Positions 25,141 through 33,403 of a stretch of DNA of 50,977 nt are shown piece after piece. The stretch lies in assembly GCA_017435305.1 (NCBI GenBank), contig JAFSFH010000001.1, positions 1 to 50,977 of the forward strand, in the 5' to 3' direction. Within the stretch, counting starts at the first letter, position 1. Every line of letters starts with the position of its first letter. A model generated the notes under the pieces. The model searched no databases. It was not told the DNA's origin and saw only the letters and a program-made list of their open reading frames with translations. The translations under genes and the position numbers were made by a program. The stretch is from Clostridia bacterium (GTDB taxonomy: Bacteria > Bacillota_A > Clostridia > Oscillospirales > Acutalibacteraceae).

Positions 25141-25238
25141 GGTTTTGCGCCGAGGTTGCTGTTATCCAACCTTTCCTTACGCAAAACCCTGTGAAACGAC
25201 TTTGTCGTTTCGGGGGTTCGGTCAATCAACTCGTACAA

Positions 25239-25279
25239 AAAAAGAAAAACACCACCCGATGGGTGGTGTTTTTCTTTTT
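25239..25279 (-). terminator. Terminator of the tRNA-Arg transcript
   Basis: A near-perfect 19-bp stem (AAAAAGAAAAACACCACCC and its complement) with loop GAT; on the minus strand the T-rich right arm forms the T tract. It directly abuts the tRNA CCA end. Confidence 0.85.
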
Positions 25280-25355
25280 GGCGCGCCCGAAGGGACTCGA
25301 ACCCCTGACCTCTTGATTCGTAGTCAAGCACTCTATCCAGCTGAGCTACGAGCGC
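25279..25355 (-). tRNA. tRNA-Arg (anticodon ACG)
   Basis: Minus-strand cloverleaf. The acceptor stem GCGCTCG pairs with CGGGCGC (one G-U). The D-arm is GTAGCTCAGCTGGATAGAGT, the anticodon arm CTTGACTACGAATCAAG gives ACG, and the T-arm contains GGTTCGAGTCC. The discriminator is G and CCA is encoded (25279-25281). The ACG anticodon would be deaminated to ICG to read CGU/CGC/CGA. It has a consensus promoter and its own terminator. Confidence 0.95.
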
Positions 25356-25382
25356 ATATCACCTCGTTAGGCAACGCATTGA

Positions 25383-25411
25383 ATTATACTCATTTTTGAC
25401 TATCTTGTCAA
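25383..25411 (-). promoter_or_regulatory. Sigma-A promoter of tRNA-Arg
   Basis: TTGACA (25406-25411) and TATAAT (25383-25388), both perfect, spacer 17 nt, about 28 nt upstream of the mature tRNA 5' end. Confidence 0.9.
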
Positions 25412-25531
25412 GTGTTATTGCGAAAAAAGTGAAAAAGTTTTTCTTTCTCTCTGCCTTTCACGGTTTAACACCGCATATCCCGACAGATTCAGGAAACACT
25501 ACACTCAAATTGGCGGCAAGGCGGTGATCGG

Positions 25532-26218
25532 ATGACCATATCGGTGATGCGGACGGTGATACTCTATATCCTGTTGGTGGGGGCTATGCGGCTGATGGGA
25601 AAGCGCCAGCTGGGCGAGCTGCAACCCTCCGAGCTGGTGGTGACCCTGCTGCTGTCCGATCTGGCGGCGGTGCCCATGCAGGAGAACGGTCTGCCGCTGC
25701 TTAACGGCGTGCTGCCCATCCTGGTGCTGGTGTCGCTGGAATTGCTGCTGTCCGGTCTGATGATGAAATTCCCCGCCGTGGCACGGCTGGTCAGCGGCTC
25801 TCCCCTGCCGGTCATCAAAGACGGCAAGGTGAACGAATCCGTGATGCGGCGTATGCGCATCACGGTGGAGGATCTGCTGGAATCCCTGCGACAGCAGGAC
25901 ATATTCGACATCCGTCAGGTGCAATACGCCATCGTGGAGACCAACGGGCACATCAGCGCCTACTGCTATCCCCGCTATCAGCCCGCCACCGCCGGTCAGG
26001 TTGCCGACTGCCCCGATGACCAAATGCCCATCGTGGTGGTCAGCGACGGGCAGATCTGCGACTGGGGTATGACCCTGTGCGATCTGTCCGAGGAGGCTCT
26101 GGGACGCATCCTGCAAAAGAAAAAGTGCCGGATGGAGGACGTGTTTCTGCTCACCGTCACCAAGGCGGGACAGCCCTATCTGCTGACCCGCCGCGACGTG
26201 AAAGGCGGTGGCGTATGA
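25532..26218 (+). CDS. DUF421 (YetF-like) membrane protein
   Basis: The 228-residue protein has three hydrophobic helices near the N-terminus: ILYILLVGAMRL, the ELVVTLLLSDLAAVP region, and ILVLVSLELLLSGLMM. The conserved RLMGKRQLGELQPSELV and a soluble C-terminal DUF421 domain (SPLPVIKDGKVNESVMRRMR; RQVQYAIVETNGHISAYC) follow. YetF-type proteins are sporulation- or envelope-associated; the biochemical role is unclear. It overlaps the DUF4363 gene by 4 nt, a recurring pair in Clostridia. The Shine-Dalgarno is only moderate. Confidence 0.9.
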   Translation: MTISVMRTVILYILLVGAMRLMGKRQLGELQPSELVVTLLLSDLAAVPMQENGLPLLNGVLPILVLVSLELLLSGLMMKFPAVARLVSGSPLPVIKDGKVNESVMRRMRITVEDLLESLRQQDIFDIRQVQYAIVETNGHISAYCYPRYQPATAGQVADCPDDQMPIVVVSDGQICDWGMTLCDLSEEALGRILQKKKCRMEDVFLLTVTKAGQPYLLTRRDVKGGGV

Positions 26219-26595
26219 AGCGGCTGTGGGTGGCGGCGGGCATGATCGCCGCCGTGGTGGCGCTGTGCGTCACCGTGGTGCTGTATCAGCACCGTCAAAT
26301 AGACAAGATGCTGGTACAGCTGGACCGTCTGGAGCAGGTCTACGACAGCGGCGATCGGGATGCCGCCCGCTCCATCGCGCAGGAAATGGCAACGGACTAT
26401 AAAGCCGTGGGACGGGTGCTGTTCTGCTTCGTCACCCACAACGAGATGGCGGACAGCCAGGAGACGGTGGCACTGCTACCCGATCTGGTGATGCAGCAGG
26501 GCGAGGAGGAGCTGCGCATGGAGATCGCCCGTCTGCGGGAACAGCTGACCTATCTGCGGGGCATCGACGACCTGCGGTGGGAAAACGTACTGTAA
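26215..26595 (+). CDS. DUF4363 family protein
   Basis: A 126-residue protein with one N-terminal membrane anchor (MIAAVVALCVTVVLYQHR, about 10-27) and a helical extracytoplasmic part containing LEQVYDSGDRDAARSIAQEM. Start is the ATG at 26215, overlapping the DUF421 stop (ATGA). The frame is open further upstream, but that lies inside DUF421. DUF4363 next to DUF421 is common in spore-forming Clostridia, so they probably act together; function not known. Confidence 0.85.
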   Translation: MKRLWVAAGMIAAVVALCVTVVLYQHRQIDKMLVQLDRLEQVYDSGDRDAARSIAQEMATDYKAVGRVLFCFVTHNEMADSQETVALLPDLVMQQGEEELRMEIARLREQLTYLRGIDDLRWENVL

Positions 26596-26596
26596 C

Positions 26597-26630
26597 AAAA
26601 AACGCTCTGTCTGCAGACAGAGCGTTTTTT
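26597..26630. terminator. Bidirectional terminator between DUF4363 and dacA genes
   Basis: A fully palindromic 17-bp stem (AAAAAACGCTCTGTCTG and complement) with A and T tracts lies between converging genes. Confidence 0.9.
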
Positions 26631-26631
26631 A

Positions 26632-27696
26632 TCAGTATAGGTTTTCGGTAGCGCCGCCCACGTGACGGCTCAGTATATTGATGCAGTCGTAGGTGGCCTT
26701 CCACCGATTGGAGCCGCCCATGGTCACCACCACGTAATCGTGACCGTCCTCCCCCTTGGCGTAGCTGGCCATGGTGTGACCCGCCTCGGTGGTATAACCG
26801 GTCTTACCGCCGATGACGGTGGCGCCCTGCGGCTCATCGCCGTACATACGGCTGAACATGGTGCTGGTCAGCGGGATGCCGTCGGGATTCTCCGGCGTCT
26901 TGGCGGTGGTATGCTCCACGGCGCACAGCACCTCACGGCAGGTGGGGTCCTGCATGGCCGCCATCAGTATGACCGCCATATCCGTGCAGGTGGAATAATG
27001 CTTGCCCCCATGGAGACCGCTGGTATTCTCAAAGTGGGTATTCTTAAGCCCCAACTGATGGCAACGGTCGTTCATCAGCTTGACAAACGCCGTCTCCGAC
27101 CCCGACAGATGGTTCGCCAGACCGATGGTGGCGTCGGCGCCCGACGGGAGAATACATCCATACAGCAGATCGGTCACGGTGACCTTTTCCCCCGTCTTAA
27201 ACCCTGCCACCGATGCGCCCTGGATGTACATCTCATTGAGTATCTCAAAGGGCATCTCATAGGTGCTGTCAAAATCCTCGGTGTTCTCCACCGCCACCAG
27301 CAGGGTCATCATCTTGGTGATGGAAGCGGGGTACGCCTGTTTATCCGGTTGTTTCTGCGCCACGATGCGCCCCTCGGTCACGTCCACCAGCACCGCGCAC
27401 GCGGCGTCCACCTCACCGCCCAGGGTGACGGTGTCCTTGTCCGCGACGGGGTACGGCACGGCCATCTGCTCCGGTTCCGGCTCCACCGCAACGGGAGCGG
27501 AATTGGGCACGGGCTCGGGTTCGGGGCGGGTCAGCGCCACCAGCGCCTGAATTCCCGCCACGATGCCCCACACCGACAGGCACAGCACCGCCAGCGCCAC
27601 CGCCAGTATGGCTACACGCCGCCACAGATATTTCTTCCACAGGCGACGGCGGCGTTGACGCTGAGCGGCGGATGATCGGTTGTTATCGCTACTCAA
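26632..27696 (-). CDS. D-alanyl-D-alanine carboxypeptidase (S11 family)
   Basis: DacA/DacF-type penicillin-binding protein that trims the terminal D-Ala from peptidoglycan stem peptides. A cytoplasmic basic start (RRRRLWKKYLWRRVA) is followed by a membrane anchor at about 28-52. The catalytic SxxK is in YPASITKMMTLL, and KTG is in VIGGKTGYTTEAGH. The second motif reads SGA (LPSGADAT) where SxN is usual. No C-terminal amphipathic PBP5 domain follows, so it is a short 354-residue form anchored by its N-terminus. The start codon is TTG at 27696, 9 nt after GAGGA; no in-frame ATG gives a better start. Confidence 0.9.
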   Translation of the reverse strand: MSSDNNRSSAAQRQRRRRLWKKYLWRRVAILAVALAVLCLSVWGIVAGIQALVALTRPEPEPVPNSAPVAVEPEPEQMAVPYPVADKDTVTLGGEVDAACAVLVDVTEGRIVAQKQPDKQAYPASITKMMTLLVAVENTEDFDSTYEMPFEILNEMYIQGASVAGFKTGEKVTVTDLLYGCILPSGADATIGLANHLSGSETAFVKLMNDRCHQLGLKNTHFENTSGLHGGKHYSTCTDMAVILMAAMQDPTCREVLCAVEHTTAKTPENPDGIPLTSTMFSRMYGDEPQGATVIGGKTGYTTEAGHTMASYAKGEDGHDYVVVTMGGSNRWKATYDCINILSRHVGGATENLY

Positions 27697-27731
27697 TTTA
27701 ACACATCCTCAAAATCGTATCCTCAACTGCC

Positions 27732-27759
27732 AAAAGCCCTCGGTGATCCGAGGGCTTTT
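27732..27759 (-). terminator. Terminator originally serving the htrA operon
   Basis: A 12-bp stem (AAAAGCCCTCGG with CCGAGGGCTTTT) lies between the 277-bp inverted-repeat element and the dacA start. Minus-strand transcripts from htrA would reach it only after crossing the element. Confidence 0.8.
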
Positions 27760-28036
27760 AAGGTGACACGAATAATCCGAGCTTGCCTTAAAGCGGTAGA
27801 TTTTGGCGCTTTTCACCCAATTTTATCTCGCAAGGCGCCAGCCTTGCTTCGCTAAAACTGAGCAAAAATCACTCAAAATCTCCTCACTTTAAGGTCGGAG
27901 ATTTTAAAAAGAGCGAATTTTTGTTCATCCTAGGCACAAAACGCAGCAAATGCTGTATGCATTTGCGAGTATTTTAACGAAGGAGGAGCAAAAATCCGCC
28001 TTTTTAAAACAGGTTCGGAATATTCGCGTCACCTTA
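27760..28036. mobile_element. 277-bp MITE-like element with about 24-bp inverted ends
   Basis: The left end TAAGGTGACACGAATAATCC (from 27760) and the reverse complement of the right end, TAAGGTGACGCGAATATTCC (from 28036), match at 18 of 20 positions. Weaker inverted similarity continues inwards, as in TTAAAGCGGTAGATTTTGG against TTAAAAAGGCGGATTTTTG. There is no protein-coding gene inside and it is AT-richer than its surroundings. It sits 9 nt past the htrA stop and directly against the operon terminator. No clear target-site duplication is visible. Confidence 0.65.
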
Positions 28037-28045
28037 TGCACCTTA

Positions 28046-29539
28046 TTACTCTGCCTTTTGCTCCTTCAGCTTCACGGTGACGGTAAGGGAGCTCACCTTG
28101 CCCGTGCGACGGTCGGAGCGCAACAGCTTCAGGGTCACGCGGTCGCCCACGTCGTGCTTCGCCAGCTCGGCGCGCAGGGTGCCGTAGTCGGTGACGGTGA
28201 CGCCGTCCACCGCCACGATCAGGTCGTTGACCTGGGCGGCGGTGCCCTCCAGGCAGGAGCCGGACTCGATGGTGGCGATCATAAAGCCCTTATACTCGCC
28301 GGAATCGATGGTCTGGCCGGTGATGCCCAGCGCCACACGACCCTTAACGTAGCCGTTCTTCAGCAGGGAATCAATGACCGTCTTGGCCTCGTTGATGGGG
28401 ATGGAGAAGCCCAGGCCCTCATAGCCGGTCGCGGCAATCTTGGCCGAGTTGATACCCACGACCATACCCTGCTTATTCAGCAGAGGACCGCCGGAGTTAC
28501 CGCTGTTAATGGCCACGTCCACCTGCAGACACTTGATGGCGTAGCCGGTATCGTCGTACACGTCCCGCGCCTTGGCGGACACGATGCCCTGGGTGGCGGT
28601 CCAGGACAGACCCGCCGCATTACCCAGCGCCACCACACGGGCTCCCACCGCCAGCTCATCGCTGTCGCCGAACTGGGCGGGGGTCAGGTTCTTGGCATCC
28701 ACCTTGATCACCGCCAGGTCGGTGGCCTCGTCGGTGCCGATGATCTCGGCGGCCTCGTAGGTCTTGCCGTCGTAGGTGGTCACGTCCACGCGGTCGTAGG
28801 GCTTGCCCGTCTCCTCGTTAATGACGCAGTGGCGGTTGGTGATGATGTAGCCGTCCTTGGTCATCACGATGCCGGATGCGGCAGCCGCCTCGGTGAGATT
28901 GCTCTCGCCGAAGTAGAAGCCACCCATCTGGCTGTAGGCGGTCAGCACCACGGTGCAATCGTAATTACGCTTAACGATCTCCTCGGTGCTCAAGCCGCCG
29001 TCGTCGGTATCCCACGTATTGACCTCCAGAGAGGGAGCCTTGTCGTTGCCCTTATCCTCGTCGGTGTCGGTATCGGTGCCGTCTGTTTTTTCCTCATCCT
29101 GGGTGATGATGTTCGACAGCACGCCGTCCTCATCCCCGCTGACCGCGGCAAAAATGATGCCCACGGTGCCCGCCACCAGCGCCACGGCGCACAGAATCGC
29201 CACCACGACCACCCAGCCGTGATTCTTACGCGGAGGCTGCGGAGGGGGCGTCTGGGGCGCGGAGGGATTGGGTCCCACCGAGCCGTAGTGGTACACCGGC
29301 TGCTGGGGAGCGGTGTAGCGGGGGGAATTGGGGGTGCCGTCGCAGGGGCTCTGATAGCCGCCGTTTTGGGGCGGATCGTTGCGGGGCGGCACGTACCGAT
29401 AGCTGCCGTCGTTGCTCCATCCGTTAACGGGGGCGATGGGCGGCTGCGGGGCGGGCTCTTGGGGTGCGGGCGGGGAAACCGGCTCCTCGGGAGTCGCAGG
29501 CGTATCGGGGATATTCTTCTCGTTGAAATCGTCAAACAT
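28046..29539 (-). CDS. HtrA/DegP-like membrane-anchored serine protease
   Basis: Trypsin-like protease with a PDZ domain that degrades misfolded exported proteins. A Pro-rich cytoplasmic N-terminus (1-105) precedes one membrane anchor (about 108-133). The protease domain has the triad His237 (ITNRHCVI), Asp274 (ATDLAVIKVD) and Ser349 (SGNSGGP). A C-terminal PDZ domain (about 395-485) follows. The frame is open to 29863, but the ATG at 29539 (MFDDFNEKNIPDTP) has AAAGG upstream and the extension lies within the kinase gene. The product is 497 residues. It is the third gene of an RR-kinase-protease operon. Confidence 0.94.
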   Translation of the reverse strand: MFDDFNEKNIPDTPATPEEPVSPPAPQEPAPQPPIAPVNGWSNDGSYRYVPPRNDPPQNGGYQSPCDGTPNSPRYTAPQQPVYHYGSVGPNPSAPQTPPPQPPRKNHGWVVVVAILCAVALVAGTVGIIFAAVSGDEDGVLSNIITQDEEKTDGTDTDTDEDKGNDKAPSLEVNTWDTDDGGLSTEEIVKRNYDCTVVLTAYSQMGGFYFGESNLTEAAAASGIVMTKDGYIITNRHCVINEETGKPYDRVDVTTYDGKTYEAAEIIGTDEATDLAVIKVDAKNLTPAQFGDSDELAVGARVVALGNAAGLSWTATQGIVSAKARDVYDDTGYAIKCLQVDVAINSGNSGGPLLNKQGMVVGINSAKIAATGYEGLGFSIPINEAKTVIDSLLKNGYVKGRVALGITGQTIDSGEYKGFMIATIESGSCLEGTAAQVNDLIVAVDGVTVTDYGTLRAELAKHDVGDRVTLKLLRSDRRTGKVSSLTVTVKLKEQKAE

Positions 29540-29561
29540 ACGGGCACAACCTTTCTGTGTA

Positions 29562-31004
29562 TTAGTCGGACAAAGGAATCCAGAAACTGAACTCGGTGAA
29601 TTCACCCTCCACCGAGCGGACCGACACCTCGCCTTGGTGCAGGCGGATGACGGTGTGGACAATATACAGACCCAGTCCCACGCCGTTTTTGTCCAGGCTG
29701 CGGGAGCGGTCACTCTTGTAAAATCGTTCGAAGATCCGCGGCATCTCGCTGGCGGGTATGCCGGCGCCGGTGTTGCGGATGCTGACGTAGGCACGCTGAT
29801 CCCGACGGCTGAGCCGCAGGTCGATGGTGCCGCCCCGGTCGGTGAACTTAATGGCGTTGTCAACTAGGTTATACAGCACCTGATTGAGCAGATCGTAATC
29901 GCCCTCCACCTCAAGCCGCTGGCAGGCGTCCAGACCGGTGATGGACAATTCCTTCTGCTCGATGCGCTGCTCCGACGCCACCAGCACGCTGAACAGCACC
30001 TCGCTCAAATCAAAGCGGACGCGGTTCATCTTCAGCTCGCCGCTGTCGATGCGGGACAGATCCAGCATAGAACGGACCAGGCGGGACAGCCGCTTGACCT
30101 CATCGGACACGATCTTCATATAATGGGGCTGCTTCTCCTGCGGGATGGTGCCGTCCAGCATCCCGTCCATAAAGCCCGCGATGGTGGTCATGGGGGTCTT
30201 TAACTCGTGGGATACGTTGGCAATAAAGCTGCGGCGCATGGTCTCCACCGAGGAGAGGGACACCGCCATATGATTCAGGGCATCCGCCAGCTCCGCCACC
30301 TCGTCCCGTCCCTTTACCTTCACACGGGCGCTGAAATCGCCCTGGGCAAAGCGGCGGGTAGCAGCGGCCATCTGCTTGAGCGGGCGGACGAAGCGGTCGG
30401 TCATCAGCCACACCATACCGAAGCACAGCAGCAGGGCGCCCAGCACCGACATACCGTATACCCGCAGGTTGTTCTTAAACACCTGCAGCATGGAATCCGC
30501 CGGTGCCGTAATAAATACGTAGCCCAGCACCACGTCCTCGTGTATCTTGACCGGCACGGCAGCGGTGTAATGACCGCTCTTGTGCAGACCGCCCAAGGTG
30601 CCCACCTCGTAGTAGCCGTCGCCGACCCGCGGCACCACCGACTCCAGGGCGTGGTTTGCGCCCAGGAACACGTCCTGCATAGGGCCGGCACTCATCAGCA
30701 CCTTTCCCTCGCCGTTGGTCACCGCCACGGTGGCGTCAATGGAGCCGGACACGATGTTCAGCAACGGGGCCAATTCCCGCTCGTTCAGGTGATACATCAC
30801 CCGATTATCCTGTACGTGGGTGGCGGTGGCGGACAGTGCCGTCTGGCGGGACAGGTTCTGCGCATTTTCCAGCAGCAGCTCCTTCTTCTGATCCGCCAGC
30901 GCATCCGCCGTCAGAAACAGCTGCAGCATGGTCATGGACAGAAAGCCCAGCACCACCACCAGCGAAATGACGGACAGGTACTTGGCAAATACTTTCTTAT
31001 ACAT
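29562..31004 (-). CDS. Sensor histidine kinase
   Basis: A 480-residue membrane kinase. Transmembrane helices at about 10-32 and 184-202 flank an extracytoplasmic sensor domain of about 150 residues. HAMP spans about 203-255. The phospho-acceptor is His266 in NVSHELKTPMTTIAGF. The ATPase domain has the N box NLVDNAIKF and G boxes GAGIP and GVGLGLYIV. It lies 13 nt downstream of its response regulator and upstream of htrA, so it probably senses envelope conditions; the stimulus is unknown. Confidence 0.95.
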   Translation of the reverse strand: MYKKVFAKYLSVISLVVVLGFLSMTMLQLFLTADALADQKKELLLENAQNLSRQTALSATATHVQDNRVMYHLNERELAPLLNIVSGSIDATVAVTNGEGKVLMSAGPMQDVFLGANHALESVVPRVGDGYYEVGTLGGLHKSGHYTAAVPVKIHEDVVLGYVFITAPADSMLQVFKNNLRVYGMSVLGALLLCFGMVWLMTDRFVRPLKQMAAATRRFAQGDFSARVKVKGRDEVAELADALNHMAVSLSSVETMRRSFIANVSHELKTPMTTIAGFMDGMLDGTIPQEKQPHYMKIVSDEVKRLSRLVRSMLDLSRIDSGELKMNRVRFDLSEVLFSVLVASEQRIEQKELSITGLDACQRLEVEGDYDLLNQVLYNLVDNAIKFTDRGGTIDLRLSRRDQRAYVSIRNTGAGIPASEMPRIFERFYKSDRSRSLDKNGVGLGLYIVHTVIRLHQGEVSVRSVEGEFTEFSFWIPLSD

Positions 31005-31017
31005 CTAGCGACCTCCG

Positions 31018-31710
31018 TCAGCTGTCACGGACGTCAAACTTATACCCCACGCCCCACACCGTCTTAAGGTTCCACTGCTCGGACACGCCGTCCAGCTTCT
31101 CCCGCAGGCGCTTGACGTGGACGTCCACGGTGCGGCTGTCGCCGTAATAGTCGAAGCCCCACACCTCGTCCAGCAGCTGGTCGCGGGTGTATACGCGGTT
31201 GGGGTTGCTGGCCAGGTGATAGATCAGCTCCATCTCCTTGGGCGGAGTGTCCACCACCTTGTCGTTCACCTTTAATTCGTAGGTCTCCATATTGATGCTC
31301 AGACCCTCGTACTCCACGGTGCGGCTTTGTTTCTGCTCGTTGATGCCGCTGCGGCGGAGCACCGCGCGGATGCGGGCGATGACCTCCTTGGCCTCAAAGG
31401 GCTTGACCACGTAGTCGTCGGCGCCCAGCTCCAGACCCAGCACGCGGTCGAACAGCTCGCCCTTGGCGGTGACCATAATGATGGGGCACTGGGATTTCTT
31501 GCGGATCTCGCGGCACACCTGCCAGCCGTCCAGCCGCGGCATCATCACGTCCAGCAGCATCAGGTCCGGCTTTTCCTTATCGAACAGGTCCAGCGCCTGC
31601 TGACCGTCCGCGGCGGTCACCACGGTGAATTTCTCTTTTTCCAAATACAGACGCAGCAATTCGCAGATGTTGCTGTCGTCATCCACAACCATAATTTTGA
31701 TGTCAGACAC
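31018..31710 (-). CDS. OmpR/PhoB-family response regulator
   Basis: The receiver domain (1-120) has acidic Asp10-Asp12 and phospho-acceptor Asp54 (LMLLDVMMP), and the switch Lys in VVKPFEAKE. A winged-helix DNA-binding domain (about 130-230) ends DVHVKRLREKLD and VWGVGYKFD. The start is GTG at 31710 (MSDIKIMVVDD), because AAGGAGG lies 8 nt upstream. The open frame to 31767 has no better start. It pairs with the kinase just downstream. Confidence 0.95.
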   Translation of the reverse strand: MSDIKIMVVDDDSNICELLRLYLEKEKFTVVTAADGQQALDLFDKEKPDLMLLDVMMPRLDGWQVCREIRKKSQCPIIMVTAKGELFDRVLGLELGADDYVVKPFEAKEVIARIRAVLRRSGINEQKQSRTVEYEGLSINMETYELKVNDKVVDTPPKEMELIYHLASNPNRVYTRDQLLDEVWGFDYYGDSRTVDVHVKRLREKLDGVSEQWNLKTVWGVGYKFDVRDS

Positions 31711-31785
31711 AATTGCTACCTCCTTGCTCTTCGTTTTCTTTAGTCTACCACATAAGCACCGTGGCATTTATGAACAGAAAATAAA

Positions 31786-32901
31786 TTATTCCGATAAAAT
31801 GTGACAAATCAGTGAATTCGACACCAAAAACCCCTGTCGGGTCAGGCGGATGCCGTCCTCGTCCCCCACCACCAGATGGGCGGGCAGGCGGCGGGCACTC
31901 TCCACCCACGACGCGGGCAGGTCGGCACCGAAGCGGCGGCGATACCCGTCAGCGGTCAGTCCCTCGCTCAGCCGCAGGCGGAGCAGGGCGTATTCCTCGG
32001 GGCTGTCCACGGGCGGTCCCTCGGCGGGGTCCTCCACAGGGTCGCCGCCCTCCAAAAAATAGGCGGTGTCCCGCGGATAGGTGAACCGCACCCCGCCAAG
32101 ACAAGAGCTGGCGGCGGGACCGATGCCCAGATAAGGCTGTCCGTCCCAGTATTTGAGGTTATGGCGGCTCTCCCGCCCCGCCTTGGCGGTGTTGGAGATC
32201 TCGTACTGGTGATACCCCATCCCGTCCAGCCGCTCCATCACCGCCAGATACAGGTCGGCGGTGGCGTCCTCATCCGGCAGGGGCGGCGGACAATGCCCAT
32301 AGGGGGTGTTGGGCTCGATCTTCAGCAGGTACGCCGAGATATGGTCGGCGCCCAGTGACGCGGCGTAGTCGGCGCTGTACAGGGCGGAGGCGGAGGTCTG
32401 GCCGGAGATGCCCAGCATCAGATCCAGCGAAACGTTGTCAATTCCCGCGCGGCGGGCGTCCGCCACGGTGCGCTCCACGTCCGCAGGGGTATGTCGGCGA
32501 CCCAGGGCGGTCAATTCCGACGGTACGGCGGACTGCATACCCAGGCTCAGCCGATTACCGCCCGCGGCGGCAAAGGCGGACAGGGTATCCGCCAGGTCGT
32601 CGGCGGGGTTGGCCTCCAGCGTGATCTCGGGGATGTTTTGGTGTAGGGAGAACAATTCGTCCACCCGACGGACGATGGCGCTCAGCCGCTCACCGCCCAG
32701 CAGGGCGGGCGTGCCGCCGCCGAAATATAGGGTGTCGGCGGTACAGGGATAGCGGCGCGACCAGCTCTCCAACGCGGTCAGGATGCCCTGAACGTAGCGG
32801 TCCAGCTTCTCCTCCGACCGCGGCGGTGCGGAATAGAAGTCGCAGTAGGGACACTTGCGGATGCAAAAGGGTGTATGAATATATAATCCGATGGTCTGCA
32901 T
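31786..32901 (-). CDS. hemW: Radical SAM protein HemW (heme chaperone, HemN-like)
   Basis: Radical SAM protein of the HemW/HemN group. The 4Fe-4S cluster cysteines Cys13, Cys17 and Cys20 are in PFCIRKCPYCDF. The SAM-binding GGGTP (YFGGGTPALL) follows. The order GLYIHTPFC at the start and the HemN C-terminal domain are normal. HemW binds and transfers heme and lacks the extra residues of true coproporphyrinogen dehydrogenases; I infer HemW from the 371-residue length. Start at 32901 follows GGGGAGG; upstream frame to 33081 contains the promoter. Confidence 0.9.
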   Translation of the reverse strand: MQTIGLYIHTPFCIRKCPYCDFYSAPPRSEEKLDRYVQGILTALESWSRRYPCTADTLYFGGGTPALLGGERLSAIVRRVDELFSLHQNIPEITLEANPADDLADTLSAFAAAGGNRLSLGMQSAVPSELTALGRRHTPADVERTVADARRAGIDNVSLDLMLGISGQTSASALYSADYAASLGADHISAYLLKIEPNTPYGHCPPPLPDEDATADLYLAVMERLDGMGYHQYEISNTAKAGRESRHNLKYWDGQPYLGIGPAASSCLGGVRFTYPRDTAYFLEGGDPVEDPAEGPPVDSPEEYALLRLRLSEGLTADGYRRRFGADLPASWVESARRLPAHLVVGDEDGIRLTRQGFLVSNSLICHILSE

Positions 32902-32929
32902 ACCGCACCTCCCCAACTTAATATCTAAT

Positions 32930-32958
32930 ATTTTATCATATATTACAATTATCCGCAA
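32930..32958 (-). promoter_or_regulatory. Promoter of hemW
   Basis: TTGCGG (32953-32958) and TAAAAT (32930-32935) on the minus strand with a 17-nt spacer, in an AT-rich gap divergent from the zapA promoter. Confidence 0.68.
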
Positions 32959-32980
32959 GTGAATTTGTAGAATTGCCCCC

Positions 32981-33009
32981 TTGACCGCAGGGAGAAAATT
33001 GATTATAAT
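32981..33009 (+). promoter_or_regulatory. Sigma-A promoter of the zapA-U32 operon
   Basis: TTGACC (32981-32986) and perfect TATAAT (33004-33009) with a 17-nt spacer, about 40 nt before the zapA start. Confidence 0.87.
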
Positions 33010-33049
33010 GAACGTAGACAAATATCGACATGTGAAAGGAACTATCGAC

Positions 33050-33403
33050 ATGGAGACTATCAATAAAGTAACCGTAACCATCTGTGGTACCGACTACGTC
33101 ATCACCACCGACGAGAACCCCGGCTATATGCAGGAGCTGGGCGCCCAGCTGGATGCCCGTATCCGCAACGTGATGAATAATAATGAGCGCGCTTCGCTGG
33201 TGATGGCCACCGTCATCACCGCCCTGATGCAGGCTGACGAGGCCAAAAAGGCCGCCCAGTCCGCCGATAACCTGCGCAAGCAGCTCAAGACCTTCTTCGA
33301 CGACAACAACCGCACCCGCGTGGAGAGCGAGTCCCTCCGCCGCGAGATCGCCCAGCTGCGTCGCGAAAAGGAAGAACTGGAAAGAAAGTTGGCTATGCGA
33401 TGA
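33050..33403 (+). CDS. zapA: Cell division protein ZapA
   Basis: Small FtsZ-ring stabiliser. The N-terminal ZapA fold (KVTVTICGTDYVITTDENPG, about 5-24) is followed by a long charged coiled coil (about 65-117) ending REKEELERKLAMR. Start is the ATG at 33050 (METINKV), 9 nt from AAAGGA; the open frame upstream to 32981 includes the promoter. The 117-residue size is normal for Firmicutes. It overlaps the U32 gene by 4 nt (ATGA), a frequent arrangement. Confidence 0.93.
   Translation: METINKVTVTICGTDYVITTDENPGYMQELGAQLDARIRNVMNNNERASLVMATVITALMQADEAKKAAQSADNLRKQLKTFFDDNNRTRVESESLRREIAQLRREKEELERKLAMR

Noticed and set aside
25068..25331. 87-codon minus frame crossing the tRNA and its partial copy
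   Set aside because: Its sequence derives from the tRNA itself (SRGQGFESLRA is a typical translated tRNA), so it is not a protein.
27950..29590. 546-codon plus-strand open frame opposite htrA
   Set aside because: Shadow of htrA; composition resembles other antisense frames, and the minus strand carries a complete catalytic triad and PDZ domain.
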